Counted from the stretch's first letter, positions 1 through 8,712 are shown. The stretch: DNA of 64,000 bases from Candidatus Thorarchaeota archaeon (GCA_016933575.1 JAFGAR010000101.1:1-64000); one strand, 5' to 3'. The notes: a model not told the origin generated them from the sequence alone. Made by a program: numbers and translations.

Positions 1-489
1 TACGAAATTCCCCCTCCTACCACGATTTCCTGTGCTCTCGTTGCCTTCTGCGGTCCTACTCACTACTAGTTCTATGCGTTTGTCCCCCACTTTCGAAAAC
101 TTGAGAAGAGTTGAGGAAAGAGGTATAAAGCGTGTCAAAAAGAACATGGAGAAACGACCACACATTTGTTTACTTTTCGTGGCTTCTCAAATAAGGTTAG
201 AGAAAGGGAACTTTTGTGGGAACCTGTTGAATCTTAGATAGTGGTGAGAGCACAAGAATCAGCGAATCAGCGAATCTCCTGCAGTTTGGTACCCTTAAGA
301 TAAGCAATCAGTTCCCATTCTCCCCTCTTCTATGAGAATAGGCGCGTAAGGCCTTCTTTAATGCTAAAAAAATCAATCAATACATTGAATATTGTGGAAA
401 CATAGGATAGACGACTTCTAGGGTCTTCCTACAACATAAGTTGGAATCTGACATCACAAGGAGCACAGACCGAACAATCGAGGTGAGAG
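1..489. other. Intergenic leader, no supported gene
   Basis: No convincing gene is visible before the recombinase. A 69-codon open frame at 32-241 has no SD, no recognisable motif and unusual composition, so I do not call it. A short direct repeat (GAATCAGC twice plus GAATC) lies at 256-276. The last ~60 bases hold the leader of the recombinase gene, ending in a GAGGTGAGA ribosome-binding site. No tRNA-like T-loop or cloverleaf was seen. Confidence 0.5.
256..276. repeat. Short tandem repeat GAATCAGC x2.6
   Basis: Two perfect 8-base units (GAATCAGC) are followed by a partial GAATC, about 215 bases upstream of the recombinase start. It is too short to assign a role. It could be a slippage product or part of a regulator site. 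Confidence 0.5.
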
Positions 490-1533
490 ATGCTAGTGAA
501 CAGATTCACAGAACTAGAGAGTGTGATGGGAGTTGGACCAGCTCTTGCGAAGAGGCTTCGGGAAGAACACATACCCTGCGCTGAAGTCCTTGCCTTTCTA
601 CCTCCCAAGCGGCTACTTGAGAGGGTGAAGGCAGGTGAAGGAACCACCCTGAAGGTCATTCAGAATACACGAGCCCTTCTTGGGCTTGATGAATCCCTGA
701 ATGGTCTGGAACGAGATGAGCAGTTACGGCAGGCTCAGAGACTGACCAGTGGAATAGACACCCTAGACCAGATGCTCATGGGTGGCTTCGAGACTGGTGC
801 AATCGTTGACTTCTATGGCCCAGCCCGTGGAGGAAAATCCCAGCTCTGTCATCAACTTGCTACAACGGTCCAGCTTCCAGAAACGAGGGGTGGATTGGAT
901 AGCGGCGTCATATGGCTCGACTCAGAGGGTTCCTTTCGTCCTCTCACCATACGTGCGAATGCTATGAGAATGGGGCTTGATCCAGAGCATGTCCTCTCCC
1001 AAATTCATGTCCAGAGGATCATCAATCGCAATCATCTAGTTGAATCGGTCTGGCGTCTCCCTGAACTGGTCCATACAGAGAATGTTTCCCTCATCATCGT
1101 TGATAGTCTTGGAAAGTTCTTTCGTACCGACTCAGAGTCCCTCGGTGAACACAAATGCAACATGATGGACCTCGAAGAGATCCTGACTATCCTTCAGGGA
1201 ATCGCAACAATGATGAAGTGTGTGGTCGTGGTGACAAACCAGGTCTATGAGAAGATCGAGACGTATGGTGGTAATCCCAACACCGCTGTGGGGGGACATC
1301 TTATGGCACATGCGGCAACCTACAGGTTCTACATAAGGCGGTTCAATAAGGATAGGCGAAAGATCTCCCTTGAGGACCACGCAGGGTTTCCAGAGTCAGA
1401 GATGGAGATGCAGATTGGCTGGGGCGGTCTCTTCTCATCTGACAGAGAGCGAAAAGCCATTGGTGGAGTTCTCTCTGACTACATCAACTCTCTTGGCTAC
1501 CCTGAAAAGGTGGAGGGTGAGAGTTTCTGTTGA
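490..1533 (+). CDS. radA: RadA/Rad51-family recombinase, divergent
   Basis: The protein has 347 residues, the usual RadA length. An N-terminal helix-hairpin-helix domain (about 5-60) is followed by the RecA-type ATPase core. Walker A is GPARGGKS (110-117), the catalytic-type Glu is in LDSEGSF (about 146), Walker B is LIIVDS (201-206), and the L2-region block AVGGHLMAHAATYR is well conserved. RadA/Rad51 proteins form filaments on single-stranded DNA and catalyse strand exchange in recombinational repair. Two things are unusual. Walker A differs from the common GEFGSGKT, and the FxxA self-assembly motif expected near residues 66-69 reads LDES. This may therefore be a specialised paralogue rather than the main RadA. 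The ATG is preceded by GAGGTGAGA. The next gene overlaps the stop codon, so the two form an operon. Confidence 0.85.
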   Translation: MLVNRFTELESVMGVGPALAKRLREEHIPCAEVLAFLPPKRLLERVKAGEGTTLKVIQNTRALLGLDESLNGLERDEQLRQAQRLTSGIDTLDQMLMGGFETGAIVDFYGPARGGKSQLCHQLATTVQLPETRGGLDSGVIWLDSEGSFRPLTIRANAMRMGLDPEHVLSQIHVQRIINRNHLVESVWRLPELVHTENVSLIIVDSLGKFFRTDSESLGEHKCNMMDLEEILTILQGIATMMKCVVVVTNQVYEKIETYGGNPNTAVGGHLMAHAATYRFYIRRFNKDRRKISLEDHAGFPESEMEMQIGWGGLFSSDRERKAIGGVLSDYINSLGYPEKVEGESFC

Positions 1534-2615
1534 ATGATATTCTTGCTGAAACATGGTTTCGTATGTCGGAGTCCACGCCAGACAAGATTCTAGCAGAGAT
1601 ATACCTGCAGAATGCTCTGAAGATCTCTCCAGAACTTGTACAGAGGATACGATGCGCACGGACACGTGAGGAACTCTATGAACAGATAGAGAGTCGTAAC
1701 TATGCTTCTGCCTGCTCATCCCTTGAACTCCTCGTAGAGGCTCAGGGTTGGAAGGTAACTCACTCGCAGTTGATGGATCTCTGTGCTCAATCATTGCCTC
1801 TTCGGGAGCGTACTGGTGATGTTCTCCTCCATTTCTTCGGACTCTCAACACTCCTTGGTCTGGACATCGATCCAGTGGAAGCGTTCGCAAGCCTCTCAGG
1901 GAACGATGTGTCCTCTCTACAAGTCTGTGCCAGAGAGACTGTGTTCCCACTCTTCAAGGAGCAAGTTGCTCAGGGGAACACCTATTTTCTTGATGTTGAG
2001 CAACTTCAAGACCTACCCTTTCTGATGGTTCTTCCTAACATCCTGAGCAGACGTGAACAGGAGGTCCTCTCACTCTCTGAGACTCCATCACATAACGAGA
2101 TACTGCGCACATATTATGGATTTATTATCATGACAGCATCGTGGAATCTTGAGCAAGGTACTGAACGATTCGTCGAGCTATGCAGGACACTAGGGAAGAG
2201 GATAGAGGTACGTTCGAAACGATTGACCATCATGGACTATCTCTGGAAAGGCTTCTCTCCACGAATGCAGGTTCTACTAAAGAACACCGCACGACTGTGC
2301 CTGACCAAGTCTTCTGATGTACAGGAAGATGCGATTCGTATACTTGGAGAGACCGTTGATGTACGAGTCATACGTGTCCTTGAGGATGCTATAGAACACA
2401 TTCATGAGACCAGCGTAAGGAGAACACTCCACAAGACTCTGAAGGCTGTAGGCTGGAGTGACAGGGAGAAAGAGAAAGAACTCATTGAGCCCTACCTGAC
2501 CTCACAGACATTTGTCAGGAGTTGGGGTCCTGATCCTGAAGAGGAGTCTTATGAGAGACAGCTCTACGAAGAACCAGATGAGTATGATTACGATGATGAC
2601 TATGAATACTGGTGA
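1530..2615 (+). CDS. Unknown helical/HEAT-like protein co-transcribed with recombinase
   Basis: The function of this 361-residue protein is not recognised. It starts at a TTG that shares bases with the recombinase stop (TTGA), preceded by GGTGGAGGGTGA about 9 bases upstream, so translation is probably coupled. An ATG at 1563 is the alternative start. The body looks largely alpha-helical. Residues ~265-320 resemble a HEAT repeat pair (DVQEDAIRILGE followed by RVLEDAIEH). The last ~25 residues are extremely acidic and tyrosine-rich, ending in DYDDDYEYW, like a DNA-mimic or protein-binding tail. The operon suggests a mediator or partner of the recombinase, but that is inference from position only. 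Confidence 0.75.
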   Translation: MNDILAETWFRMSESTPDKILAEIYLQNALKISPELVQRIRCARTREELYEQIESRNYASACSSLELLVEAQGWKVTHSQLMDLCAQSLPLRERTGDVLLHFFGLSTLLGLDIDPVEAFASLSGNDVSSLQVCARETVFPLFKEQVAQGNTYFLDVEQLQDLPFLMVLPNILSRREQEVLSLSETPSHNEILRTYYGFIIMTASWNLEQGTERFVELCRTLGKRIEVRSKRLTIMDYLWKGFSPRMQVLLKNTARLCLTKSSDVQEDAIRILGETVDVRVIRVLEDAIEHIHETSVRRTLHKTLKAVGWSDREKEKELIEPYLTSQTFVRSWGPDPEEESYERQLYEEPDEYDYDDDYEYW

Positions 2616-2897
2616 TAGTCTACGTGAGTCACTCTTGTGAAGAATCCCGCTCTATCCCTACTCTCTTAGACCGTGCCTGCGAGAGGAAGGCACTCACATC
2701 ATCATCCCACTAACCATCATCACGTAAGAGCCTGCTAAAGAGATAACGAGAGTATTTCAGGAAGGTTCACTTAAGACTTCAATGTGTGCGGATGCTATCT
2801 GGGGGTCTGAAACTGCCAAAGAAACTAAAATATTGGGACTCGTGGAGAGGTCAGATTCTTCACGCAATGATCATTGACAAAGCGGTCATATGGGTAG
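2616..2897. other. Intergenic region with a possible terminator
   Basis: This stretch of about 280 bases lies downstream of the recombinase operon. It contains a 6-bp hairpin (GTGCCT 2673-2678 with AGGCAC 2688-2693, 9-base loop) that may end the operon transcript. Nothing else is recognised. Confidence 0.4.
2673..2693 (+). terminator. Possible hairpin terminator of recombinase operon
   Basis: GTGCCT at 2673-2678 pairs perfectly with AGGCAC at 2688-2693, 58 bases after the stop at 2615. No T-run follows, so a terminator role is weakly supported. Confidence 0.3.
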
Positions 2898-3029
2898 ATG
2901 TCAGAACTCAATCCGGACTTGAAGAATGTTGAGAAATGGTGGAGATTAGCTCCGTCTAACGATGAACGAAAAAGATCAAGACTTGACAAATACTTCTCTA
3001 GAAAGTTAAAGAATGACGAGGAGTCTTAA
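2898..3029 (+). CDS. Possible 43-residue basic/charged small protein
   Basis: A short open frame runs from ATG 2898 to TAA 3027-3029. The protein starts MSELNPDLKNVEKWW and is rich in Lys, Arg, Asp and Glu, with two adjacent Trp. Amino-acid use looks protein-like and the frame is closed by a TAG directly before the ATG. Its stop codon lies inside the left arm of a perfect hairpin (3019-3041). There is no good SD. No family is recognised, and it could be a chance frame or a relic. Confidence 0.35.
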   Translation: MSELNPDLKNVEKWWRLAPSNDERKRSRLDKYFSRKLKNDEES

Positions 3030-3041
3030 GATAAGACTCCT
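3019..3041. terminator. Perfect 10-bp hairpin between micro-ORF and rubredoxin
   Basis: AGGAGTCTTA (3019-3028) and TAAGACTCCT (3032-3041) form a perfect 10-bp stem with a 3-base loop. An A-rich run follows on + (about 3050-3060), which is a T-run on -. For the minus-strand rubredoxin (stop at 3067) the T-run lies between the stop and the stem. The element may serve transcripts arriving from both sides. Confidence 0.55.
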
Positions 3042-3066
3042 AATGAATAGAAAAAAAAATATTTGT

Positions 3067-3231
3067 TCAATCTTCTATCAATTCAAAGTCTTCCTTAGCA
3101 GCGCCACACATGGGACATACCCAATCGTCGGGCAGGTCTTCCCATTTGGTTCCAGCTTCAACACCACTGTCTAGGTCGCCGACTTCCTCGTCATAGATCC
3201 AACCACAGACCATGCATTCATACTTTGCCAT
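3067..3231 (-). CDS. Rubredoxin
   Basis: This is a 54-residue classical rubredoxin, a one-iron electron carrier of the cytoplasm, often linked to oxygen or superoxide detoxification in anaerobes. The four iron-binding cysteines are C6-x2-C9 (CMVCGW) and C39-x2-C42 (CPMCG), with the usual Tyr, Trp and Pro core (Y13, W30, P34, W37). I start it at the ATG at 3231, because a GGAG site lies 8 bases upstream and the family starts here. A start 10 codons earlier would swallow that SD. A perfect 8-3-8 inverted repeat sits 34-52 bases upstream and may be an operator. Confidence 0.95.
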   Translation of the reverse strand: MAKYECMVCGWIYDEEVGDLDSGVEAGTKWEDLPDDWVCPMCGAAKEDFELIED

Positions 3232-3264
3232 TTTAGTATCTCCGAATGTGTTCTTCTTCATTTG

Positions 3265-3283
3265 GTATGGTCAACGACCATAC
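3265..3283. promoter_or_regulatory. Inverted repeat upstream of rubredoxin (candidate operator)
   Basis: GTATGGTC (3265-3272), AAC, then GACCATAC (3276-3283) is a perfect palindrome 34-52 bases upstream of the rubredoxin ATG, between likely promoter elements and the SD. The size and placement suit a dimeric repressor, perhaps redox-responsive. A 5'-leader hairpin is the alternative. Confidence 0.45.
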
Positions 3284-3384
3284 TGGTAGTTTAGAGAATC
3301 TTAGCACTTTGTGTTAAAAGCCTTCTCTTATAATATCAAATGAGGGGGAGTGAGTCTGCAAACTCATTGCTCCCTCAAATTTGC

Positions 3385-4629
3385 TTATTCCTCTGAATCT
3401 GATTCAATCTCATTATCATCAAACATAGTATCTGACGAATCCTCAGGTTCAGTGATATCCTCTTCATCGACTGAGTCTTCTTCTGGAATAGATACCTCTT
3501 CCTCTTCAGGTTCCTCAGCAGTTTCCTCAGGTTCACTGATTGGCTCTTCAGGCGCTGGTTCTTTTTCACCTTCCTTTCGAACTCTCCGGATGAAAAGAAG
3601 CTCCATTACAAGTGCGACAAATGGAAATACGAATAATTTAATGACATCAGGTATCCTCTCACCAACCAGACCGCCAGAAAGAGTTCCGAACAATGATTGG
3701 ACAACCAAATATCCAGATGCAAAGAAGAAAGTGATAGTGGCCGCTAGCTCACTCGATATCTTCAATCTCGTATCTAGATGTGCTCGACTGGCTAATGTGA
3801 GACCAACCGAACTCATAGCATAGAGAATAAAGAAGATAGATATTCCAGCATCGATTACAAGTGAGAACAAGTCAATGGATGCACTTGCAGGTTTTAGAAT
3901 ATTATAGAGGAAGTAGGCAACGTAAGCTGCTATGAAAAGACCAAGAAGAGCAAGATTATCAACAGTTACCTTCTTGCGTTCTCTAAGCATAATAAAACCG
4001 TTCAAGAAGTTGAATCCAACAGCAAGTAAGGTTCCTATGAAGGCAGCTCCTACGATTCCTAAATCATAGTCAATTGGCAAGGTACTTGTTGTATACCAAA
4101 TCCACAATATTATGAAAGCACCTACAATTACTACGTAACTCACTATATGCAATATTCCAAACAAGAAAGCGACTATTTTTGATCTGTTCTTGATTTGAAC
4201 GCTTTCAGCGTAGCCTAGTGCAGTCCTTGATGAGAGATACGCTTGGAATCCTATCCAACCTAGGAAGGAAACTCCTACCATTATCCAGAAGACCATTCCT
4301 GTTATCCATAACAAGAGATACACGATAGCGCTGATGATTATCCAGATTAAGAAGAATCCAAAGGACTTCCTATACGATTCATCACTGGCAACAAACCGTT
4401 GGAGTCCTAACAGTGATAGAAATGCAGTTATCATGAAGAATGTTGGAAATATTCCACCAATAACTGCGATGAAACCTCCTGCCAAAACTGGGAAGAATGT
4501 TCCTAACTCTCTAAATCCAAGTACAAAGACAGCTGATAGAATGAAAATTAAAAAGAACCATCTTAATCTCTTCGATTGAAAGAACAACTTTAGTCCATTG
4601 CTAAACCGAGTCAGAACTGGAATTTCCAC
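3385..4629 (-). CDS. Polytopic membrane protein with long acidic tail
   Basis: The family of this 414-residue protein is not recognised. It has a short cytoplasmic start and then about nine or ten hydrophobic segments spread over residues ~25-345. It ends in a ~65-residue tail that is almost only Glu, Asp, Pro, Ser and Thr (for example EEPEEEEVSIPEED) and probably lies in the cytoplasm. The GTG start at 4629 is chosen because a perfect AGGAGG lies 8 bases upstream. An ATG four bases earlier is out of frame and soon closed. The gene lies between rubredoxin and a thioredoxin-like gene on the same strand, with no clear functional link. Confidence 0.8.
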   Translation of the reverse strand: MEIPVLTRFSNGLKLFFQSKRLRWFFLIFILSAVFVLGFRELGTFFPVLAGGFIAVIGGIFPTFFMITAFLSLLGLQRFVASDESYRKSFGFFLIWIIISAIVYLLLWITGMVFWIMVGVSFLGWIGFQAYLSSRTALGYAESVQIKNRSKIVAFLFGILHIVSYVVIVGAFIILWIWYTTSTLPIDYDLGIVGAAFIGTLLAVGFNFLNGFIMLRERKKVTVDNLALLGLFIAAYVAYFLYNILKPASASIDLFSLVIDAGISIFFILYAMSSVGLTLASRAHLDTRLKISSELAATITFFFASGYLVVQSLFGTLSGGLVGERIPDVIKLFVFPFVALVMELLFIRRVRKEGEKEPAPEEPISEPEETAEEPEEEEVSIPEEDSVDEEDITEPEDSSDTMFDDNEIESDSEE

Positions 4630-4670
4630 GCATAATTCCTCCTAGGATGATTGTGTTGAATGATGCTCTA

Positions 4671-5144
4671 CTATTTATGTTTGAGCACATAAACTATTTC
4701 TTCTTCAAGTGTTGCTTTTACAGTTGGTTTCTCGATGAGGGTTCCAAGTTTTTTCCCGGCATTATCGAAGAATTCGAACCACGGAATTGCTGTTGCACCC
4801 CACTCGTTGATCTCCGGAGGTGAAGGGGGAACTCTCCACTTGACTGCTTTGTTCAATGGGTCAGTCTTGATTTCTCCAAATACCATCACATCAAGCCCAA
4901 GTTCTTCCTCCAGATGGAGCATGACTGGCATTGCCAGTTTACAGTCGCCACACCAAGCAGCACTGAAAACAACGACTTTGAGATTATCAACCATTGGTTC
5001 AAGTTCTTTTATCGCTTCTATATTAAGATTGTATTCCTCATATGCCTCTAGAACGATGTCTCTATCCTTATCTGATAGAGCATCAACATACCCACGTACA
5101 TTAGTGGATCTTTTTCTAATATCCTCAAAGTCTATCATAATCAT
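4671..5144 (-). CDS. Thioredoxin-fold protein
   Basis: This is a 157-residue cytosolic thioredoxin-like protein. A helical N-terminal stretch of ~50 residues precedes the fold. The active-site-type motif is WCGDC (C65, C68), just after the beta strand VVVFSA. A cis-Pro is expected near TAIPWF, where the thioredoxin fold has its conserved IP. Such proteins reduce disulfides in target proteins. The N-terminal extension resembles a group of thioredoxin-family proteins that are not general thioredoxins. A second Met codon at 5138 is an equally possible start. The gene is divergent from the small GTPase gene. Confidence 0.85.
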   Translation of the reverse strand: MIMIDFEDIRKRSTNVRGYVDALSDKDRDIVLEAYEEYNLNIEAIKELEPMVDNLKVVVFSAAWCGDCKLAMPVMLHLEEELGLDVMVFGEIKTDPLNKAVKWRVPPSPPEINEWGATAIPWFEFFDNAGKKLGTLIEKPTVKATLEEEIVYVLKHK

Positions 5145-5247
5145 TTGAGACTCATCATTGTCTTTCTAAACCCTTCGATTAGCAATATCTCGACACGAGT
5201 AATCCTGATAAGAGACCTGAACAAAGAATACAGGGACTAGTTACTAG

Positions 5248-5790
5248 GTGAAGCAGTTGGCAGCTGAGTTATACAAGGCAATCATTGTAGGCGCACCCTC
5301 TGTAGGCAAGTCAAGCCTTGTTCGAAGATATCAGACCGGTGAGTTTAGAGAGACCCATACCGCAACAATTGCCGCAGACCTGAGTGCGATAGCATTCGAT
5401 TTTCCTGAAGGAAAAGTTGTCCTCACAGTGATTGATGTGGGTGGTCAAGAGACCTTTGCAGCGCTTCGGAATACGTTCTATGTTGGCTCACATCATGTGA
5501 TCTTTGTCTATGATATGACAAACAAGGAGACCTTCAGACGCATCACTCCTCTGTACGAGGCATTGAATGATAAGATATGTATTCAGGGAGACCGCCACCT
5601 AGCAGGTTCGCTTGTTGCGAATAAGGCCGACCTTCGTTCAGAGGCTGTAATAGACGAGAAAGAGGGTCGTATGATGGCTAATCTTTTGCATCTGGAATAT
5701 TTCGAGACCTCAGCTCTCACTGGAGATAGTGTATCTGAGATGTTTCACTTTGCAGCGGCAGAGTCAAGAAGACTCCACCGCCGTTCGTGA
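5248..5790 (+). CDS. Ras/Rab-like small GTPase
   Basis: This 180-residue protein is a single G domain with all five motifs: P-loop GAPSVGKS (15-22), switch I Thr in ATIAAD (T40), DVGGQE (63-68), NKAD (125-128) and ETSAL (153-157). It belongs to the Ras superfamily, whose expansion is a hallmark of Asgard archaea. It is a nucleotide-dependent molecular switch. There is no C-terminal Cys, so no eukaryote-style prenylation; the end is short and basic (RRLHRRS), and a partner protein or charge could give membrane contact. The start is GTG at 5248; a TTG at 5257 is possible and no clear SD is seen. It stands alone, convergent with tldE. Confidence 0.93.
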   Translation: MKQLAAELYKAIIVGAPSVGKSSLVRRYQTGEFRETHTATIAADLSAIAFDFPEGKVVLTVIDVGGQETFAALRNTFYVGSHHVIFVYDMTNKETFRRITPLYEALNDKICIQGDRHLAGSLVANKADLRSEAVIDEKEGRMMANLLHLEYFETSALTGDSVSEMFHFAAAESRRLHRRS

Positions 5791-5793
5791 TAT

Positions 5794-7173
5794 CTACTGA
5801 GTTGCTGCAGTCATTCTGCAGTCTCTTATTCTCATTGTTGGGAGTACTGTTGGAGTTCGAACCTCCCACCAGAAGATCTGAGTGCGGTCATTTCCAAGTG
5901 CATCGATGTTGGCGAACATCCTCATTGTATTATCACTGATTCTCATGTTCTTTATCGGTTTCATCTCTCCCTTCTCAATGAGAAACATTGCATCTCGCGG
6001 AATAGTAGAGAAATCCCCTGTCTGTTGATTCTGGAATCGCGAATACCAGTTACAGGTGACATAGATCGTTGGTCTACTGACATCCAGTAATTCATCCATA
6101 TTATGGTCACCATTCTTAAAGACAATGTTGGAGGGTCCTGGAAGGAGCATTCTCATCCCCATACCCATCTGTGCAAGTCTTGAACTGCCTGTACTCTCGG
6201 CTTCAAACATCCTTGCTGTAGTGGTGTTATGGATCAGTTGCTTAAGGACACCTTTGTCGACGATTGTGATGGTTCTGCTTGGCGTTCCCTCCCAGTCAAA
6301 GTTTGTGCTATTTAGACCTCCTTTGAACAAGGGGTCTTCATACGCAGTCACAAATTCTGGTGCTATCTGTTCGCCCATTCTATCTTGGAGCGGGGATGCA
6401 GCCATCATGATGAGAAATGGATTCGCTTGACCCGGAATTCTACCCAGTACATTAGCAGCAACTGTTGGACTCAAAATGAGGTCATAAATTCCTGGTTTTC
6501 CTTGAACTGCACCAATTGCCTGTTTGGAGAGACGTCCAGCTTTAGCTCCAGCATCAAGCATATCTTTCTCTGATTTGGATGGTTGAGTTCCGCAATCCAG
6601 TCCTTGGCCTGAGTAATCAAGTTCGTTTTGCAGGGCTCTTACATTAAGGTCATAGGCAGTACTCTTTCCTTCGCCTTCGGGACCCAGACTTGAACGAAAG
6701 AAGAAATGCTCTTCCCTTATCATGAGAGCTCCCGCAACTCTCTTAGCTCCTTCTTGTAACGCCTGGTCTACGACCGAATTGATGACCTCAGGAGAACTCT
6801 CAGTGAAGTCATCGATTTTCGAATCGTATTGTCCATTCAATTCTGGATAGGATTGAACCTTATCTTCAACACCTGCAAAGAACATAGAATCGGGTAATAT
6901 CTCAGAAAATGTTACGACATCATCAACAGCCTTTTTCACATCTGAGACTGAAGAGACTGGTCGGACCGTGGAGCCTGTCTTCTTACCCTTGACTAGAACA
7001 AACAACTCAAGCTGCAGGCTGTTCCATCTCTTACTGATATCAATCGAGCTCTGAGAGAATCTAATCTGTGAATCCTGTGCTGCATTTACTCTTGCTATGA
7101 TGACATCTGTCTTTGTCTTTCCATAATCAATGGCTTCATCTACAAGGGTCTTCAATCGCTCTCCTGTGTCCAT
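5794..7173 (-). CDS. tldE: TldE/PmbA-like subunit of TldD/TldE protease
   Basis: This 459-residue protein is the non-metal partner of the TldD/TldE heterodimeric protease, which degrades unfolded peptides and trims some modified peptides. It lacks the HExxxH motif of its partner, as expected. Conserved family blocks include the central DLILSPTVAANVLG and the C-terminal NWYSRFQNQQTGDFS region. The start is ATG at 7173, which shares its A with the TAA stop of tldD. The GGAGGTG that serves as its SD lies inside the last codons of tldD, so translation is coupled. A longer frame reaching 7266 is an extension inside tldD and is not used. Confidence 0.92.
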   Translation of the reverse strand: MDTGERLKTLVDEAIDYGKTKTDVIIARVNAAQDSQIRFSQSSIDISKRWNSLQLELFVLVKGKKTGSTVRPVSSVSDVKKAVDDVVTFSEILPDSMFFAGVEDKVQSYPELNGQYDSKIDDFTESSPEVINSVVDQALQEGAKRVAGALMIREEHFFFRSSLGPEGEGKSTAYDLNVRALQNELDYSGQGLDCGTQPSKSEKDMLDAGAKAGRLSKQAIGAVQGKPGIYDLILSPTVAANVLGRIPGQANPFLIMMAASPLQDRMGEQIAPEFVTAYEDPLFKGGLNSTNFDWEGTPSRTITIVDKGVLKQLIHNTTTARMFEAESTGSSRLAQMGMGMRMLLPGPSNIVFKNGDHNMDELLDVSRPTIYVTCNWYSRFQNQQTGDFSTIPRDAMFLIEKGEMKPIKNMRISDNTMRMFANIDALGNDRTQIFWWEVRTPTVLPTMRIRDCRMTAATQ

Positions 7174-8615
7174 TAGCCAACACCTCCTAGTCTGATGCCT
7201 CGGAATCGAATATCGCCTCCTCCTGCGTAGACTGGTACTCCTTGAGATGGATCGCTCTTCCCACATGTTCCTGGAAAATCAAATCTCAGATTCTTTGACA
7301 CACCATCAACAGCGCTGAGTAGTCCAACGCTAGTAGTTTCCATTACAGGTCTCTTGACCATTGTTTCAGTTATCTCACCATTCCTAATGAGATACGCTTC
7401 AGAGCCTGTGTACTTGGACTGATATCGCCTATCGTCTATATTCCATTCTTGGAAACTACGCATGAATACTCCAAGCTTTACATCCTCGACAAGTTCTTCG
7501 AATGTGAAATCACCTGGTTCAAAATAGGTGTTAGCCATTCTTATGATAGGTTCTCTATTGTAACCAGAAGCTCGAGCTGCTCCGTTTGATTCGGTGCCAA
7601 ATCTTACGCCAAATTCCCTATTAAGAAGAGGTTCATTTATGATCCCATTCTTAATGAGTTCACGTTTTCTTGACTTGACTCCTTCATCATCATACTCATA
7701 GTATCCTGATGTCTTCTCAATGGTGGGATTCTCACTCACATTGACAATATCTGATCCAACTCGAGACTCTCCAATCTTTAGGTCTCTCCAGAAACTCTCA
7801 CCAGCTTGAGCACCTTCTCGACCCATGATACGGTCTCCTTCACTCGGATGGCCGACATTCTCATGAGCGATTATTCCTGCAACCTCAGGTCCCACAATCA
7901 TATCTATTGGTTGACTCATGAGTTCGTCTAATTTCTGTGAGGTTTCAGCTGCTCTCCGTAACCTGTTTACCTCATCCTTAAGGTTCTCCAGTAGATTCGT
8001 TTCTTCAATCCTTTCCCAACCCCCTGCGAGGGTGAGGTCAAGATACTTCTGTTCTGAACCGCCTGGTGCTTGAGCTGTCAGTGTTGTGAACATTCTTAGG
8101 TATGAAAGATATCCTTCAATTTGAGTTCCCTCACTGGTCACAATATATTTGTCAATGACACTTGGATTCAACATAAACATGAACGCTGCAAGGCCTTCCA
8201 TCTGCTTATTTGCATCCTTAGCGAAATCCATCATCACATCTATGGTGACATCCTCAAGTGGTTCTTTCGCCTTGACTCGCCATTTGGCTTTGTTAGCAAT
8301 TGGCTCTCCAAGATCAATCGGAACTTTTCGTTTTGCATTCTTTGCCATCTTATAGGCAGCTCGGATTGAGTCTTCTGCTAGACTACGCTCAAGCCTATCA
8401 AATGCGGCAAAGCCTATATTTCCATTAGCCAGAACCCTGACACCAATGCCTGAAGAGGGAGAGAAACCTCCTGATACAGGTTCACCATTCCGATATGCCA
8501 GACCCTTGGTTGTATCTTTTACATAACGAGCTTCGACGAAGCTGCATCCAAGACTCTGACCGAATTCCACACAATAATCTGCTAATTCCTTCCCATTATT
8601 CATCGTAGACGCCAT
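7173..8615 (-). CDS. tldD: TldD-like metalloprotease subunit
   Basis: This is the 480-residue catalytic subunit of the TldD/TldE protease. The zinc-binding motif is HENVGH (H251, E252, H256), followed by the family block PSEGDRIMGREG. A later conserved block, GAARASGYNREPIIRM, surrounds the usual active-site channel residues. The first Met at 8615 is used, and an ATG four codons in is possible. The gene overlaps tldE by one base and the pair forms an operon. It is divergent from the M48 protease gene, so two protease loci sit back to back. Confidence 0.94.
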   Translation of the reverse strand: MASTMNNGKELADYCVEFGQSLGCSFVEARYVKDTTKGLAYRNGEPVSGGFSPSSGIGVRVLANGNIGFAAFDRLERSLAEDSIRAAYKMAKNAKRKVPIDLGEPIANKAKWRVKAKEPLEDVTIDVMMDFAKDANKQMEGLAAFMFMLNPSVIDKYIVTSEGTQIEGYLSYLRMFTTLTAQAPGGSEQKYLDLTLAGGWERIEETNLLENLKDEVNRLRRAAETSQKLDELMSQPIDMIVGPEVAGIIAHENVGHPSEGDRIMGREGAQAGESFWRDLKIGESRVGSDIVNVSENPTIEKTSGYYEYDDEGVKSRKRELIKNGIINEPLLNREFGVRFGTESNGAARASGYNREPIIRMANTYFEPGDFTFEELVEDVKLGVFMRSFQEWNIDDRRYQSKYTGSEAYLIRNGEITETMVKRPVMETTSVGLLSAVDGVSKNLRFDFPGTCGKSDPSQGVPVYAGGGDIRFRGIRLGGVG

Positions 8616-8712
8616 TTCTCAATTTACCTATCCTAATGATAAAACCTCTGAACGACGTACAATAGACTTAAAGTGCATTGACTTTTGATTTATATTTGGA
8701 CAGGTGTTCTTT

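Noticed and set aside
32..241. 69-codon open frame at window start
   Set aside because: No SD, no family motif and biased Ser/Arg/Lys composition; probably chance.
3350..3823. Long Ser-rich plus-strand frame
   Set aside because: It is the mirror of the acidic tail of the minus-strand membrane protein (Glu/Asp codons read as Ser on the other strand).
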